Positions 21,346 to 33,548 of a stretch of 64,000 nt of DNA are shown here, in pieces. Source of the DNA: Vombatus ursinus (taxonomy: Eukaryota > Chordata > Mammalia > Diprotodontia > Vombatidae). Every line of letters starts with the position of its first letter. Positions within the stretch are counted from its first letter, which is position 1. The notes below the pieces were generated by a model. The model searched no databases. It was not told where the DNA came from and saw only the letters and a program-made list of their open reading frames with translations. The stretch is taken from positions 26,244,466-26,308,465 of the forward strand of contig NW_020954569.1 of the NCBI RefSeq assembly GCF_900497805.2. The letters run 5' to 3'. Made by a program: the position numbers and the translations under genes.

Positions 21346-22561
21346 ATTTGAATCTGGAAAAAGTCCAAATCCTCCAACCATAAGATCATGACTGGAAGAG
21401 AGATTTCCATGAAGTTGTGGGGGACAAAGGAAAAGAATGGGCTGTTAGATCAAAGGTAGCCAAAAGAGAAAATGCAAACACTATGGGTGCTGAACCAAGA
21501 TGGCAGAGAGAAGGCAAGGACTCACCTGAGTTCTCCCCCAAACTCCTCCAAAGACCTTTAAATAATGCCCTAAAACAAATTCTGGAGTGGTAGAACCCAC
21601 AAAAAGAAGGGGTGAAACAATTTTCCAGCCCAAGACAACTTAATGGACTGGCAGGAAAGGTCTGTCACACTAGGGTGAGAGCGTTGCACAATCTGGTATA
21701 GGAAAGGCCAGTGTAGACCAGGTAGTAAACCAGAAATAGGCCTTGGGAGTGAAAGAGTCAGCAGCTGCAGTGGTTGCTTACAGAGTTCTCAGCCCACCAG
21801 ACAATAAGGGGGTTGAACAACTGACCAGACGGAGATTACAGAGGTCTCTTTGCTGGCACTAAGGGTAGGACTCTATTGCTTTGCCCATACTCAGATCCAG
21901 GTTGCAGTCCTAAATGGCAGTCCCAGGGTAAAGAGGAGCACTAGCACACCAGAGCTTGTAGCCTCAGTGGAGGGGGGACCCTTTTCACAGGCCCAGGGCA
22001 GAAAAGAGTGCTTGTGGTCACTCACAGATGAGAGCATAGGCCAGGAGAGGGGTAAACACCTCTCCTTAGATCATACCACCTTGGAAGAACTGCAGAAAAC
22101 TTGGAAGAAAACTTATAGGTCCTTAGAAGTATCTCCGAAAACAACTGCACACAACCCATGAAGCTCAAGACAGTGCTCCCTCCATCCTGGAAGCAGAGCC
22201 CCACTTTAGCAAAGAATTAAAAGTCAAGAAATAGGCTGGGAAAATAAGCAAACAACAGAAAAATATTCTGACCATAGAAAGTTACTATGGTGACAAGGAA
22301 GATCAAAACACATAGTCAGAAGATAGCAAAATCAAAATTCCTACATCCAAAGCCTCCAAGAAAAATACGAATTGGTCTCAGGCCTTGGAAGAGCTCAAAA
22401 AAGATTTTGAAAATAAAATAACAGAGGTAGAAGAAAAATTGGGAAGAGAAATTAGAGTGATAATAGAAAATCGTGAAAAAAGAGACAAAAAAAGTACTGA
22501 AGAAAATAACACTTTACAAACAGACTAGGCCAAATGGTAAAAGAGGTACAAAAAGCTGATT

Positions 22562-22709
22562 GGGGGCAGCTAGATGGCACAGTGGATACAGCACCCACCC
22601 TGGAGTCAAGAGGACCTGAGTTCAAATCTGACCTCAGACACATAACACTTAGTAGCTGTGTGACCCTGGGCAAGTCACTTAACCCCATTGCCTAGCCAAA
22701 AATAAAAAT
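22562..22709 (+). mobile_element. tRNA-derived SINE in L1 ORF1
   Basis: Starts GGGGGCAGCTAGATGGCAC and ends with an (AAAAT)n tail. Imperfect flanks 'aaaaagctgat' and 'aaaaagccaat' fit an old target duplication. It interrupts the ORF1 coiled coil of the surrounding L1. Confidence 0.9.
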
Positions 22710-22944
22710 AAAAAAGCCAATCAGGAGAAGAATGCCTTGAAAAGCAGAATTGGTCAAATGGAAAAGGAGGCCCAAAAGCTCAGTGAAGAAAATAATTCCT
22801 TAAAAATTAGGATTGAACAAATGGAAGCTAATGACTTTATGAGAAATCAAGAAACAATAAAACAAAACCAAAAAAATGGAAAAAATAGAAGACAATATGA
22901 ACTATCTCACTGGAAAAATAACTGACCTGGAAATATCTCTGTAA

Positions 22945-23160
22945 CCAGGAAGATGACCTGGAAATACCTGTAAAATTGGAGATAATAATCGCCCCTGCCT
23001 CCCAGGGCTGTTATGGAGTTCAGATGAGAGGATGTGTGTATATGTACATGTATGTATATGTGTGTCTGCATGTCTATATATGTGCACACACATGTGTGTA
23101 TCCATTCCCAGCCGTGAGACATTCTGCAGAGGTTAGCTCCTGTCAGTGAGGAGTCAGGAG
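22945..23160. mobile_element. MIR 3' fragment plus TG-rich repeat inside L1 ORF1
   Basis: 'gtaaaattggagataataat' and 'cctcccagggctgttatgg' are the MIR/CORE-SINE 3' region. (TATG/TGTG)n follows at 23035-23100. ORF1 sequence resumes at 23161 ('gagaattttaaaattactgg'). A 'gacctggaaat' block is duplicated at 22924 and 22953 and may mark the insertion site. Confidence 0.55.
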
Positions 23161-25294
23161 AGAGAATTTTAAAATTACTGGACTTCCTGAAAGCGATGAT
23201 CAAAAAAAAAAAAAAAGAGCCTAGATATCATCTTTCAAGAAATTATCAAGGAAAACTACCCTGATATTCTAGAACCAGAGGATTAAACAGAAATTGAAAG
23301 ACTCCACTGATCACCTCCTAAAAGAGGTCCCAAAATGAAAATAGGAATTTTATCAGGAAAATTTTGTTAGGAAAAAAATCAGAAATATTATCCAAATTCC
23401 AGAACTCTCAGATCAAGGAGAAAATGTTGCCAGCAACCAGAAAGAAACAATTTAAGCATCATGCAGCCACAGCTAGGATACCACAAGATTTAGCAGCTTC
23501 TACATTAAAAGATCAAAAGGCTTGGAATATGATATTCTGGAGAGCAAAGGAGCTAGGATTACAACTATAAATCACCAATCCAGCAAAACTGAGATAATCC
23601 TTCAGGAGGGAAAATGGACTTTCAGTGAAATAGAGGACTTTCAAGCATTCCTGATGAAAATAACAGAGTTGAATAGAAATTTAACTTTCTAATACAAGTC
23701 TCAAGAAAAGCATAAAAAGGGAAACAGGAAAGGGAAATCATAAGAGACTTAACAAGGTTAAACTGTTTACATTCCTACATGGGAAGATGATACTTGTAAT
23801 TCATAAGACCTTTCTCATTATTAGGGCAGTTAGAAAGAGTATATATAGACAGAGGGCACAGGTATGAGTTGAATATGATGGGATGATAACTTTAAAAATA
23901 AAATTAAGGGTGAGAAATGTACTGGGAGAAAGGGAAAGGGAGAGGTAGAATGGGGTAAATTGTCTCACATAAAAGAGGTAAGAAAGAGCTATTACAGTGG
24001 AGGGGAAGATGGGAAAGGTGGTGGGGAATACTTGAACCTTATACTCATTGGAATTGGCTCAAATAGGGAACATATATATGTAATTGGATATAGAAATCTA
24101 TCTTACCCCATAGAGTAAGTAGGAAAGTAGAAAAGCAAGGGGATAAGGGAAAGGAGGGTGGATTGGGGGAAGCAATAGTCAGAAGTAAAACACTTTTGAG
24201 GAGGGTCAGGGTGAAAGGAGAGAAAGAATAGAATAACAGAGGGGAAACAGGATGAAGGGAAATACAGTTAACAGTCTTAAGTGTGAAAAAAATTTTGAAG
24301 CAAGTTTCTCTGATAAGGGCCTCATCTCAAATATATAGAGAAATGAATCAAATTTATAAAAAATAAGAGCCATTCCCCAATTAACAAATGATCAAAAATT
24401 ATGAATAGGCAGTTTTCAGATGAAGTAATCAAGGATATGTATAATCATATAAAATGCTCCAAATCACTATTGATTGGAGAAATGCAAATTAGAACAATAT
24501 TTAGGTACTACCTTGTAACTCTTATATTGGCTAATAGGACAGAAAAAGAGGATGATAAATGTTGGAGGGGGTATGGGAAAATTGGGACACTAATGCACAG
24601 TTGGTGGAGTTGTGAACTGATTCAACCATCACGTATAGCAATTTGTAACTATACCCAAATATTTACAAGCAGCTCTTTTCTGGTGGCAAAGAATTGGAAA
24701 TTGAGGGGATGGCCATCAATTGGGAAATGGCTGAACAATTTGTGGTATATGATTGTGATGGGATGCTATTGTGATATAAGAAATGAGGAGACACATGCTC
24801 TCAGAAAAACCTGGAGAGACTTACATGAACTGATGAAAAGTGAAATAAGTAGAACCATGAGACCATTGACCACAGTAACAGCAATATTGTAAGATGAATA
24901 GCTATGAATGATTTATCTCTCTAATACAATGATCCAAGACAACTCTGAGGGACTTATCATGAAAAATATTATCCATCCCCAGAGAAAGAACTGATGGAAT
25001 CTGAATACAGATCAAAGCATACTTCTTCAATTTATTTTTCTTGTGTTTTTATTTTGGCCTGTGTTTTTTTACAACATGATTAATATGCAAATATGTTTTG
25101 CATGATTACACATGTATAACCTATATCAAATTGCTTGCGTTCTCAATGAGGGGGGTGGGGAGGGAGGGATAGAATTTGGAACTCAATTTTTGAAGTGAAT
25201 GTTGAAAATTGTTTTACATGTAATTGGGGGAAATAAAATATTAAATCAATAAAATTCTAAAAAGCAAAAGCGGGGAGGAGAAAATGCAGGCACT

Positions 25295-26204
25295 GTACCT
25301 GCCAACTAACTAAAAATGTGAAGAGCTCTGAACTTACTTGAATCCTTGTTTGTGGTCCTGTTATGGAAAAGAACTTAGAAAGAGCCCTGAGTGATAGTGT
25401 CTACACACAAGGTGGTGATGGAATAAGATGAATTTCTTCTTTCTCCACCCCAACCCCCTCCTTTTTTTCTGGCAAACCAGTATTACCTACTCTTAAGTGT
25501 GTCCTTTTCTTTTTACTTTGTTCAACTGGATTCTGAACTTAAGGATGTATTTTTGTCTCTGTATAAAGATAGGATCATTTTAACTGCATTCTAAATAAAT
25601 GGCTTGCTATAGAGGGTAAGAGTAAAAGAGGTAAATCCAGTGGCTAATTTAGCTCTGGAAGAATATAATCATCTGAAAAGTTTCATCTTTCAGACTGGCA
25701 GCAGAGTTTGCCTAGGAATTCATAGACTTCTATTATTTCTTTATTATTAACAATCCATTTTTAGATGCCTAAATTTTGCAGAGAAAATAAGCCAATCTGC
25801 CTCTATGCTAAAAATATGAATTTTATCCCTTTAAATATCTCACCAGTCTAGATCCCTTTTTCTTCTCTGGCAGTATCCAACCCCCCAAGGAAAAAAAGGG
25901 GAGTAGAAGGAAGAGGGTTAAATCCCTGTTCCTGGTTGGAGAGGGTATGATCAGGGGGGCCATCTCACATGCTTTCTGTTGTGGGGGTAAATGCCATCCA
26001 TGGCCTCAATTTCTGGTTGCACTGAGAAATGCAAAGTTATCTTAAGCAGAAACTTAGTGTAAGGTCTGCAGTATTTACATGAGTGGGAGGCAAGGTGTAC
26101 TCAGGAAACTACACACAGTAGTCACATCATTAACACTGACCATTATGAGAATGGTCTTGAATATTGTACTGAAAGACAGGACCTAAGGAGTCATCTTAAA
26201 GAAC
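25295..26204. other. Unassigned sequence
   Basis: No recognised repeat or gene. It includes a polypyrimidine patch at 25440-25475 and G-rich patches around 25930-25990. Confidence 0.45.
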
Positions 26205-26600
26205 GCTTGGGTGTTGTCTGTATCTTTAGAAGAAAACTTGAGACTCTCAAAGTTGGGAGGGACATAAGAGGCTACTTAAATCAACTTCTTCTTGTAAAAG
26301 AATTTATTCTACAACATTTACAAGTAAGAAGTCACTACCTCCCATGGCAACCTCCTTGGTTAGCTCTAATTGTTAGAAAGTTTTTTCTTATCTTTTCTAT
26401 AATTTCTATCCATTGTTCCCATTTCTACCCTTTGAGAAAGATCAAGCAGAATAAGTCTTCCATAAGACTGCCCTTAAAATACTTGAAAGGTAGTTATCAT
26501 GTTGAATGACTTATATCTATAGCTTTCTCTGTTCTACCAATCTAGTAACCCTTCAAAAAGAGAAGTGAAATAAGTTCAGTATCATCTGTTTCTTGATCAA
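26205..26600 (+). mobile_element. CR1/L3-type LINE 3' fragment
   Basis: 'gttgggagggacataagagg', 'gctctaattgttagaaagtt', 'ctatccattgttcccatttc', 'cagaataagtcttccataag' and 'tacttgaaaggtagttatca' follow the order of the amniote CR1-like 3' region. The 100-codon open frame across it is incidental. Confidence 0.65.
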
Positions 26601-26631
26601 GCTATAGTGACTTTTTGTAGTTACAATGAGC

Positions 26632-26818
26632 TACAGTGGATAGAGCACTAGACTTCAAGTCTGGAAGACCTGAATTCAAATTCTGCCTCCCGCACTTAGC
26701 TCTGTGACCCTGGACAAATCATTTAACCTCTCTAAGCCTCAGTTCTCTCATATGTAAAATGATAGAGTTGAACTTGCTGGCCTCTCAGGTCCTTCCAAAT
26801 CTGAAACTATGATCTATG
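26632..26818 (+). mobile_element. MIR-like SINE, short-tail type
   Basis: tRNA-like head 'gctacagtggatagagcact', 'tctgtgaccctggacaaatc' and 'cctcagttctctcatatgta', then the 'tgctggcctctcaggtcctt' 3' segment seen in a marsupial CORE-SINE subtype. Confidence 0.75.
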
Positions 26819-27539
26819 ATCTTTTTAATAAGATGTTTAGAATTTTTTAACCTATAATTGAAGTTTAGTTCATGTGACTTTATTTTGTAGACCCTACTTT
26901 CTTTCTTTCCCAAAATTATGTTATGTGCACTTACTTCTCTAATCCTTGACAACCCTTTAATTTTCCACAATCATTCAAGATCACTGACATCAGTTCCATA
27001 GTTGTATCCAACATTTCTTTTGGTGACATGGGATATAGTTTGTGAAGGCCTGCTGACTTGAACTTACAGAGGACAATCAAGTGCTCTCTTACTGTCTCCT
27101 TACTTATCTTGGGTTTCAAATCCTTGTTAACCATTTTCTTCTGTTCCAAAGACCATAATATTTGACCAAGGAAACAAATTTGAAATATGAATATTGTTTG
27201 TGCCCTCTCTCTGTCATTTTATATTGACCCCATCTCACCTATTCTGCACAGTATTCCTAACCCTGCTTTACTCCTCCTTTTTTCCAAACAGTTATAAAAT
27301 CCCTTTGCATTGTCCTCCACATTTATTACCAGCCTCAACTCATTCAGAATTTTAGCACTTCTCGCTCAATTGAAATTCTTATAGGACTGTACTACTTTTG
27401 TATTTATTCTTCATTATCTGCCTTTAAATCCATCGTGAAATCAAGGGCAGATAATAGAGAATTAATTATTTTCTCATTATTTGTTCTTGATTTAATCATA
27501 GCTTTCATAGATTAAAACTTCACTAAGATTTTTGGAAAA

Positions 27540-27541
<2 letters not shown>
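26819..27541. other. Unassigned sequence
   Basis: No recognised element. Minus-strand frames of 60-70 codons at 26785-27149 lack splice context or a family pattern. Confidence 0.45.

Positions 27542-27575
<34 letters not shown>
27542..27575. repeat. (GT)n microsatellite
   Basis: About 17 uninterrupted GT units. Confidence 0.97.
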
Positions 27576-27583
<8 letters not shown>

Positions 27584-29660
27584 TGCAATAGAATTTGATG
27601 GCTTAAAGCCCAGTAACATCATCCCTTCTAAAACATCCCTCCCTTGAAAAATTGGTCATACAGACTCTGTTTGGAGACCTCTAGTGGTGTGGAATTATCT
27701 TCAAATTGGAAACTTGAATTCCAGGATCCTAGAATAGAATTGTTCAACTTTCCAAACATCATATTCATCATGCTTGAGATATTTCATGCTGCATTCCTAA
27801 CTTCTCAAATATGAATAACATGGTATTATTTAAAGTTTAGGATACTAATTAATTATTGTGTCTATCAGTTTGAACTTTAAAAGTATTAAATATGTCTTCT
27901 CATTCAGCATGTCATTTAGAAGTCTTTCTCACTAAATTCATGACTCCTTGCTATTGACTCAATTTAGAAGTCATTACAGTTTACAAAGCAGTTCAGTCCC
28001 TTCAGTGGAAAGGTAGCATTGGAGAAAACCTCTCCCCTGCTTCCATCACAGCAATCATCTATGACAGGGATGCTATATTTAAAGAACCAGGTATTAGGAA
28101 CTGCATTCAACTGAAAGTACCATTTGGGAAGTTTCTACTTTAGTCCATTTCTAAATAGTAAGATGAGCCTCAGTCCAATTTCTTCTATCATAGCAGAAGG
28201 ATAGAGCCTTGGAATGCTATGCCAGCAGAGTATAAGTTCTAGCAGTCTGGAAAGGCTTCACACATGGGCCTGATGACAGACTTGGTCTGTTTTCTTTGGA
28301 CCTGACTAGCTAACTTTTCTGAATTTAGATTCTGATCTGTTTCTCAGGAAGCAATACCCATAGAAATGAAATCATAGATCTTTCAAGAATTGAAGTAACT
28401 ATATGTTGTGGGATCCATTGAGTGGATTTTCTGGACTTCTCTTTATGTGGTAACTAACCATTTTCACCACATACCACCTTGGGAAATCCAACCTAAGACC
28501 CATGCCATCTATAGAGAATCACTCTTCTTTTTTGGACTTTGTTCTGGATATCTTTCATGATTCTGGCAAAGATTTCCTCTTTATGTCTCTTTTCATAATG
28601 ATAATCATTGAACAAAATTACTGCAACTCTGTTGTAACTATCAAGAAATCAAGATGGCTTAGTAATTAGAACTCAACTGACATCAGTCAGTTTTCATATG
28701 TACAAGCAAAAGAATGGTTAGAATAATTCATGTGAAATCCACAATTAATCATTTCTTAGTTTGAAAAACATGAATATGAGGATAAACCATGATTTTTAAA
28801 ATGACAAAAACTATTCCTGCTGTTAGAAAATAGAATCTGTATGCTAAGGCTCACAGCTTTATTTAAGTATATTTGTTTCCCCAAGTACCATTTTGCACTC
28901 TTAGCACATTGTCCAAATATTTTGACCTTCTAACATGAAGAATGAGCTGTGGATGAATTCAGCTTGTGGGTTCTCCAATTGAAAGACTAACATTTACACT
29001 TCATTTGGCTTTGGATAATCTAAAGGTTACATTGTTCTGAAAAGAAAAATCATTAAGTACAGTTACTCAAGCACCTATTCATTTGAAGAAGAATTTATCA
29101 GGCAACTGTCATAGGGAGACAATGTGCATTCTTTATATCCAGACAGCAAGTTTGCACCATGGCTGTCTTTGGCCCAGACAAAGAAATCACACTTGAGACT
29201 AACCTAAAGAGGATTTATGGAGTGAGGAGACCACATTTGACAAGAGTATCCCTATAGTATCCTCCTCCCTCCTCCATAGGTTTTGGGTTTGGCTTCAAGC
29301 TAGTTCAAGTGGTAGGCTTTATGTAAAGAGTTTGACACCAAAATCCCTAGGAGTTTACGTTGAGCTATTGCCTTAGTTTGGACTGTGTCCAAAGACAACT
29401 GCATAGCTGTCAAATTCTATTTCCATTATTCCATCCTGGAATTTACTGAGTCTGTATTGGACTTTGGGCAAAGATGACCTTGGTGTAATTTGTCACAGTT
29501 GCTGCAAGGGTACACATCTGAATCATGTAAACTTGAAGCCTGTATAGATTCAATGACAAAAGATAACCAATTCTGAATGAGAAATGCTTCTCTCTTTAAT
29601 GATAGATGCTGGCTAAGCATTATAAAATCAGTGATCCTCTGGATTGGTAAAAGAATATCA
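27576..29660. other. Unassigned sequence, 2.1 kb
   Basis: The longest stretch of the first half free of recognised repeats. I find no open frame with splice signals and no RNA gene. It may be unique intronic or intergenic DNA. Confidence 0.45.
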
Positions 29661-29663
29661 TCT

Positions 29664-29830
29664 TGGGGCCAGCTAGGTGGTGAAGTGGATAGAGCTTCAG
29701 CCTTGGAGGCAGGAGGACCTGAGTTCAAATCTGGTCTCAGACACACAACACATGACACTTACTAGCTGTGTGACCTTGGGCAAGTCAAGACCCCATTGCC
29801 TAGCAAAATGCAAAATGCAAAAAAAAAAAA
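29664..29830 (+). mobile_element. tRNA-derived SINE
   Basis: Head 'ttggggccagctaggtgg', body 'gacctgagttcaaatctg', short internal duplication 'acacaacacatgacact', and A tail at 29819-29830. Imperfect flanks 'aatatcatctt' and 'aaatcatctag'. Confidence 0.9.
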
Positions 29831-30089
29831 TCATCTAGTTCTGGCATTCAGCCTTTGATCCACAAAAAGAGTGGCCTTAATTTCTGTGAAAGCAAACCCA
29901 GTAGGTTGGTTGTTTTGAGTATTTATAAAACACTGGACAATTCCACCTCAAATCTCCCCCTCAAAAGTCCTTTTAGCCCAATTCAACATTCATGGAAAGA
30001 ATCCAACTTTCCATTATGTCAAGTAAAGGTCTGTGAAGAATATAGACATGCCTAATGCAATATTACATATTTTGGGGTAACTCATAAAC

Positions 30090-30190
30090 TTGCATTCACT
30101 TTGTAGATGAAGAAACTGGGACCCAGAGAGGTGATGTGGCTTTCTCATTTCATATTCATATAAAGTAATAGTCCAACACTCTGTCTTTGA
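30090..30190 (-). mobile_element. MIR fragment
   Basis: Antisense 'ttgtagatgaagaaactggg' and 'cccagagaggtgatgtggct'. Only the CORE part remains. Confidence 0.55.
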
Positions 30191-30204
30191 CAACTGATTT
30201 AAAA

Positions 30205-30585
30205 TCATAGAATTTCAGAGCTGAATGGGTCCTCAAAGGTCATGAAGTCTGATACATAAATGAACAGAACTCCACAATATCTACATTAAGGGCTCACCTA
30301 CCCCCTGTTTGAATAGTTCTAGAAATGGATATCTCACTACAATATACAACAGACCAATACATTTGGTCTGTTTCATTGTTAAGCATGTTTTTATTTGTTG
30401 GTTTCTTTTTGTTTTGTTTGAAATAGGGATATCTATGTTTTGGGAACTTGCACCCATCTCTCCTAGCTCTTGTTGAGGCCAAGCTAAACAAGTTAAATCT
30501 CATTTTCACATGACAACCTTTCAAATATGCAAGGTCTTCTCTTCTCCAAGCTAAATAGCCTGTATTCCTTTAGCTGATCTTCAAG
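30205..30585 (+). mobile_element. CR1/L3-type LINE 3' fragment
   Basis: 'catagaatttcagagctgaa', 'gtcctcaaaggtcatgaagt', and further on 'caacctttcaaatatgcaag', 'gtcttctcttctccaagcta', 'attcctttagctgatcttca'. This is the same family order as at 26205-26600, with a T/G-rich patch inserted around 30390-30420. Confidence 0.6.
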
Positions 30586-30663
30586 TGTCTAAGAGGAGAA
30601 ATAATTTGCCTAAGACCACAAAGCTAGTGTTTTCACTACTAGCTAGGTCCATATTCCATCCTA
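30586..30663 (-). mobile_element. MIR fragment
   Basis: 'aataatttgcctaagaccac' and 'aaagctagtgttttcac' are the antisense CORE region of an old MIR. Confidence 0.45.
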
Positions 30664-30785
30664 TTTGTTGTTCAGTTGTTTCAGTTGTGTCTGACTCTTC
30701 ATAGTCTTATCTGTGGTTTTCTTGACAAAGATACTGGAGTGGTTTGCCATTCACTTCTCCAGCTCATTTTACAGATGATTCACAT
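30664..30785 (-). mobile_element. RTE-derived SINE (RTESINE type), partial
   Basis: Antisense 'ttgttgttcagttgtttcag', 'ttgtgtctgactcttcatag', 'cttgacaaagatactggagt' and 'ccagctcattttacagatga' form the RTE-like 3' end of this SINE class. The same end occurs on the RTE elements at 34500-34585 and 43090-43150. The tRNA-like head is missing. Confidence 0.8.
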
Positions 30786-31504
30786 TCATCAGAAACTAGC
30801 TTTATGGCTAGGCTTAGTGGTGAAGCCAGAAGCTTTTGGTGGCTTCAGCAATGAGGCAGAGAAAGGCAATAGGCCTGGAGCAACTGGTCCACATGACAAA
30901 ACAATTTGTGTGGGCAGAATCACCTAAACATATAAGAAGGAGAAGTTGCTAAATCAATCATAAAAAAGGCAATCTCCAGCAGATTTAATTATCCTGGATA
31001 ACTTTTTTTTTAAGTTCAGTTTTAGTTGTTCAAAAAAGTAAGAATCAGATAGATGAGCCTTTGGAGCTTGGGGTCAGAAAATTCCATTGTCTAGGTCTCC
31101 CAGAAGTTTCCCTAAGCTGGCTGTGTTTCTTCTCCAAGACATCGTCTAACAAAAAGCAACTATGGATTTGTGATGTCTCTGTGTGTCCCTTCTCCCAGCA
31201 TCTCTTGGCTAAGCTTCTTGTACCTCTCCAAAGCCCAGGGTTTAGTATTCTCATAAGAGCAGAGTTTGTGATCACAAGGTCATTAAGAGACAGCCTGATT
31301 GCTATCTGAGACTCTCCCATCACCCTAATGACATGTTGGGAAGTTCAAACATAATAATAAATCCTAGGAGAGTCAAAACTAAACATAAGGTCTCCTGATT
31401 CAATTTAATGTTCATTGTACTATACAAGCCTGCCTGTCCTAAAGTGCATAATTGTTTAAAGTATAAAATAAAATAAACCAGTGCTAAGTTTTGGTCTTGA
31501 AGCA
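30786..31504. other. Unassigned sequence
   Basis: No recognised element. Overlapping 80-90-codon frames on both strands at 31045-31323 cancel as evidence for coding. Confidence 0.4.
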
Positions 31505-31600
31505 GGAACAGTGGAAGATGTGCTAGATTTGGCATCAAGAGAATTGGGTTTGAATCCTTATTCTGCCATTTATTATCTATGTGATACTTTGTAACAAAGC
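31505..31600 (+). mobile_element. MIR fragment
   Basis: 'caggaacagtggaagatgtg', 'gggtttgaatccttattctg' and 'attatctatgtgatactttg' resemble the tRNA-like head and start of CORE. Strongly eroded. Confidence 0.5.
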
Positions 31601-32324
31601 TCTGCCATATTCCTATATCATTTGAGGTGGTACCCATGCAGGAAATGCCAAGGATCTGTTTCTGGGAAAAGATATCCTGTGTTGACTACCACATGGGATT
31701 CTTTCCATTGGCTGAATAATCTTTGCATCCTCAGAACTCCTATCATGAAACAGTCTTTCTCTTTCCAGTGGCATCCATAGGTGAAGGTCTTGTTTATCCA
31801 TAGCATGGGCACCCATCAGTAAAGTACCCATCAGTAAATCAGGTGGGAGAAAAGCCATTTTCCCCACCCCTTAGGCTCCATTGCCCAAGAAATGGGCTTG
31901 GGATTTTGATCTTGTCTCACCTGTCCTTTCCAGTTCAATATACAGGGAGTGATACCTTTAACCGATGCTGCAACAAGTCTAGCAATAAAGCCTTGAGGAG
32001 ACAGGGTCCATGGACACAATGGTGGGAATGGGGGGTGAGGAGGAGAGAGGAGGTTGGACTTTGAACTTCATGGGACTAATGCTATTTAGGAACTGAGCTA
32101 AGCTATGACCTAAGCTATGACCCTTCCCCAGAGATGGAGGATGTAAAGGGCTGTTTATATCCTGAGGTATTGCAAAGAATGTTTGTATATTTGCTCTTGC
32201 TACACCTTTGAAGTAAATACATACATATAAGATGACAGATTTAGATAGATTAGATAGATATAAAGATAGGTAAACCAATATAGACAGAAACATATAGATA
32301 TAATGTATATCGTTGTTTCCATGT
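31601..32324. other. Unassigned sequence
   Basis: Contains a GATA/TAGA-rich patch at 32235-32310. No gene or known repeat recognised. Confidence 0.4.
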
Positions 32325-32445
32325 GGGCTCCCCATTAGAATATCAACTCCTTAAAGGCAAAGACTGTTTTTTGACTTTCTTTGTATTTCTAGCACTTGGC
32401 ACAGTGCCTGGCACACAGTAAACACTTAATAAGTTATTATTTCCA
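32325..32445 (+). mobile_element. L2 LINE 3' end
   Basis: 'ccccattagaatatcaactc', 'aaaggcaaagactgtttttt', 'tttctagcacttggcacagt' and 'cctggcacacagtaaacact' form the L2 3' terminus. Confidence 0.85.
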
Positions 32446-32879
32446 AGGCGAAAAGAAATAGAATCCTATCAACATTCTCCAAATACCCTGTTGCTGTTGT
32501 TGAATGCAAAGGTATGTTGCCCATTGCTTGTTCTCCTTATACTCCCTTACTCGATTCCCAAATCTCCCACCTCCACCACTATACACAGAGTTTTTCTTAA
32601 TATCTCAGAGTCAGAAATCTACCACATCACAAAAAGAATGGTAGTCTGATCAAATAAGCTGTCACAGGCTGGGGCTACCAATGGCATACATACTTAGCAT
32701 TAACAAACCTTGTTACATACAAGCCATGGAATGCTATCTTAAGAGATGAGTATGGAGACAACTGCCTAGTCAGTGGGTATCACCAGGACAACTCCTTTTT
32801 AATTAAAGGAGGTGATTTATTATAAAGGCCCATTTAGGACTGTCATAAGAGCTAGAGTTAATTCAGGAGAATGACCTAG
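32446..32879. other. Unassigned sequence
   Basis: No recognised repeat, RNA or coding stretch. Confidence 0.4.
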
Positions 32880-33268
32880 GTTCATAGGATCTTGGATTTA
32901 GAACTGCAGTGACCTTTAGAGGACAAGTCCTTTAAATTTTACTGACGAGGAAACTGAAGCCCAAAGATGTTAAGTGACTTAAAGTAGCAGATCTAGAACA
33001 GAAAAGGACCTCAGAAGCCAAATTCTTCTTTTTAAATTTGAGGAAACTGAGGCCCAGAGAGATTAAATAACTTGTCCAAAGTTGCATAATAAGTGAAAAG
33101 AAGTGGGATAGGAACTCAGTTTTCTTATTCTAGATGCAGTGTTTTCCACTGGACCATGCTACATTCGTAAGGTCACACAGTCAATAAGTGGCAAAGCTAG
33201 GATTTGAACCTGAATAATTTGACTCCAAATTCTGTCTTTTTACAGTACCATACTTGCTCTTTCATTGC
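32880..33268 (-). mobile_element. MIR nested in MIR
   Basis: The outer antisense MIR spans 32880-32983 ('gacgaggaaactgaagccca') and resumes at about 33169 ('aaggtcacacagtcaataag') to 33268. Between the two, a second antisense MIR-like copy (about 32984-33168) has its own 'gaggaaactgaggcccaga' and 'ttgtccaaagttgcataat' blocks. Confidence 0.65.
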
Positions 33269-33354
33269 AAGTATTACAGTTATAAAAGGGGGAAGAGAAT
33301 GCCATTATGAAGCTATAATCCATTTCTTGCTGTATTCTATGGTTGAGTAAACAC

Positions 33355-33548
33355 TTAGGATCATAGAGTTAGGGTTGGAAGGAATTTCTGAGTCTATTTA
33401 ATCCAACCCCCTCATTTTACAAATGAGAAAACTGAAGCTTGGAGAACTTTGGTGATTTGCCCAAGATCATACAGCTAGTAAGTATCAGAGTTGGGATTTG
33501 AACCCAAACACTTCAACTGCACAGAACTTTTTCTACTATACTCTCTCT
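33355..33548 (-). mobile_element. MIR-like SINE, near full length
   Basis: 'atcatagagttagggttgga', 'cctcattttacaaatgagaa', 'caagatcatacagctagtaa' and 'gggatttgaacccaaacact' in canonical antisense order. Confidence 0.8.

Larger units (their letters stand above)
21483..25277 (+). mobile_element. L1 LINE with ORF1 and 3' end but no endonuclease/RT (half-L1-like)
   Basis: Flanked by GAGAAAATGCAAACACT (21466-21482) and GAGAAAATGCAGGCACT (25278-25294), a 17 bp duplication with two mismatches. The 5' end has the 'accaagatggcagag' signature at 21494. A 5' UTR leads to ORF1: coiled-coil heptads at about 22380-22925 (ENNSLKIRIEQME), then the C-terminal domain at about 23161-23690. The GA-rich spacer (23700-24275) joins directly to the last part of ORF2 (24290-24895: CWRGYGKIGTL, FLVAKNWKLRG, KTWRDLHELMKSEISR), then the 3' UTR with a G-rich patch (25149-25170) and AATAAA. 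About 3 kb with endonuclease and RT is absent. ORF1 contains stops and is interrupted by a SINE and by a MIR/TG insertion. The layout matches the known half-L1 (HAL1) class, but a one-off deletion is equally possible. Confidence 0.8.
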
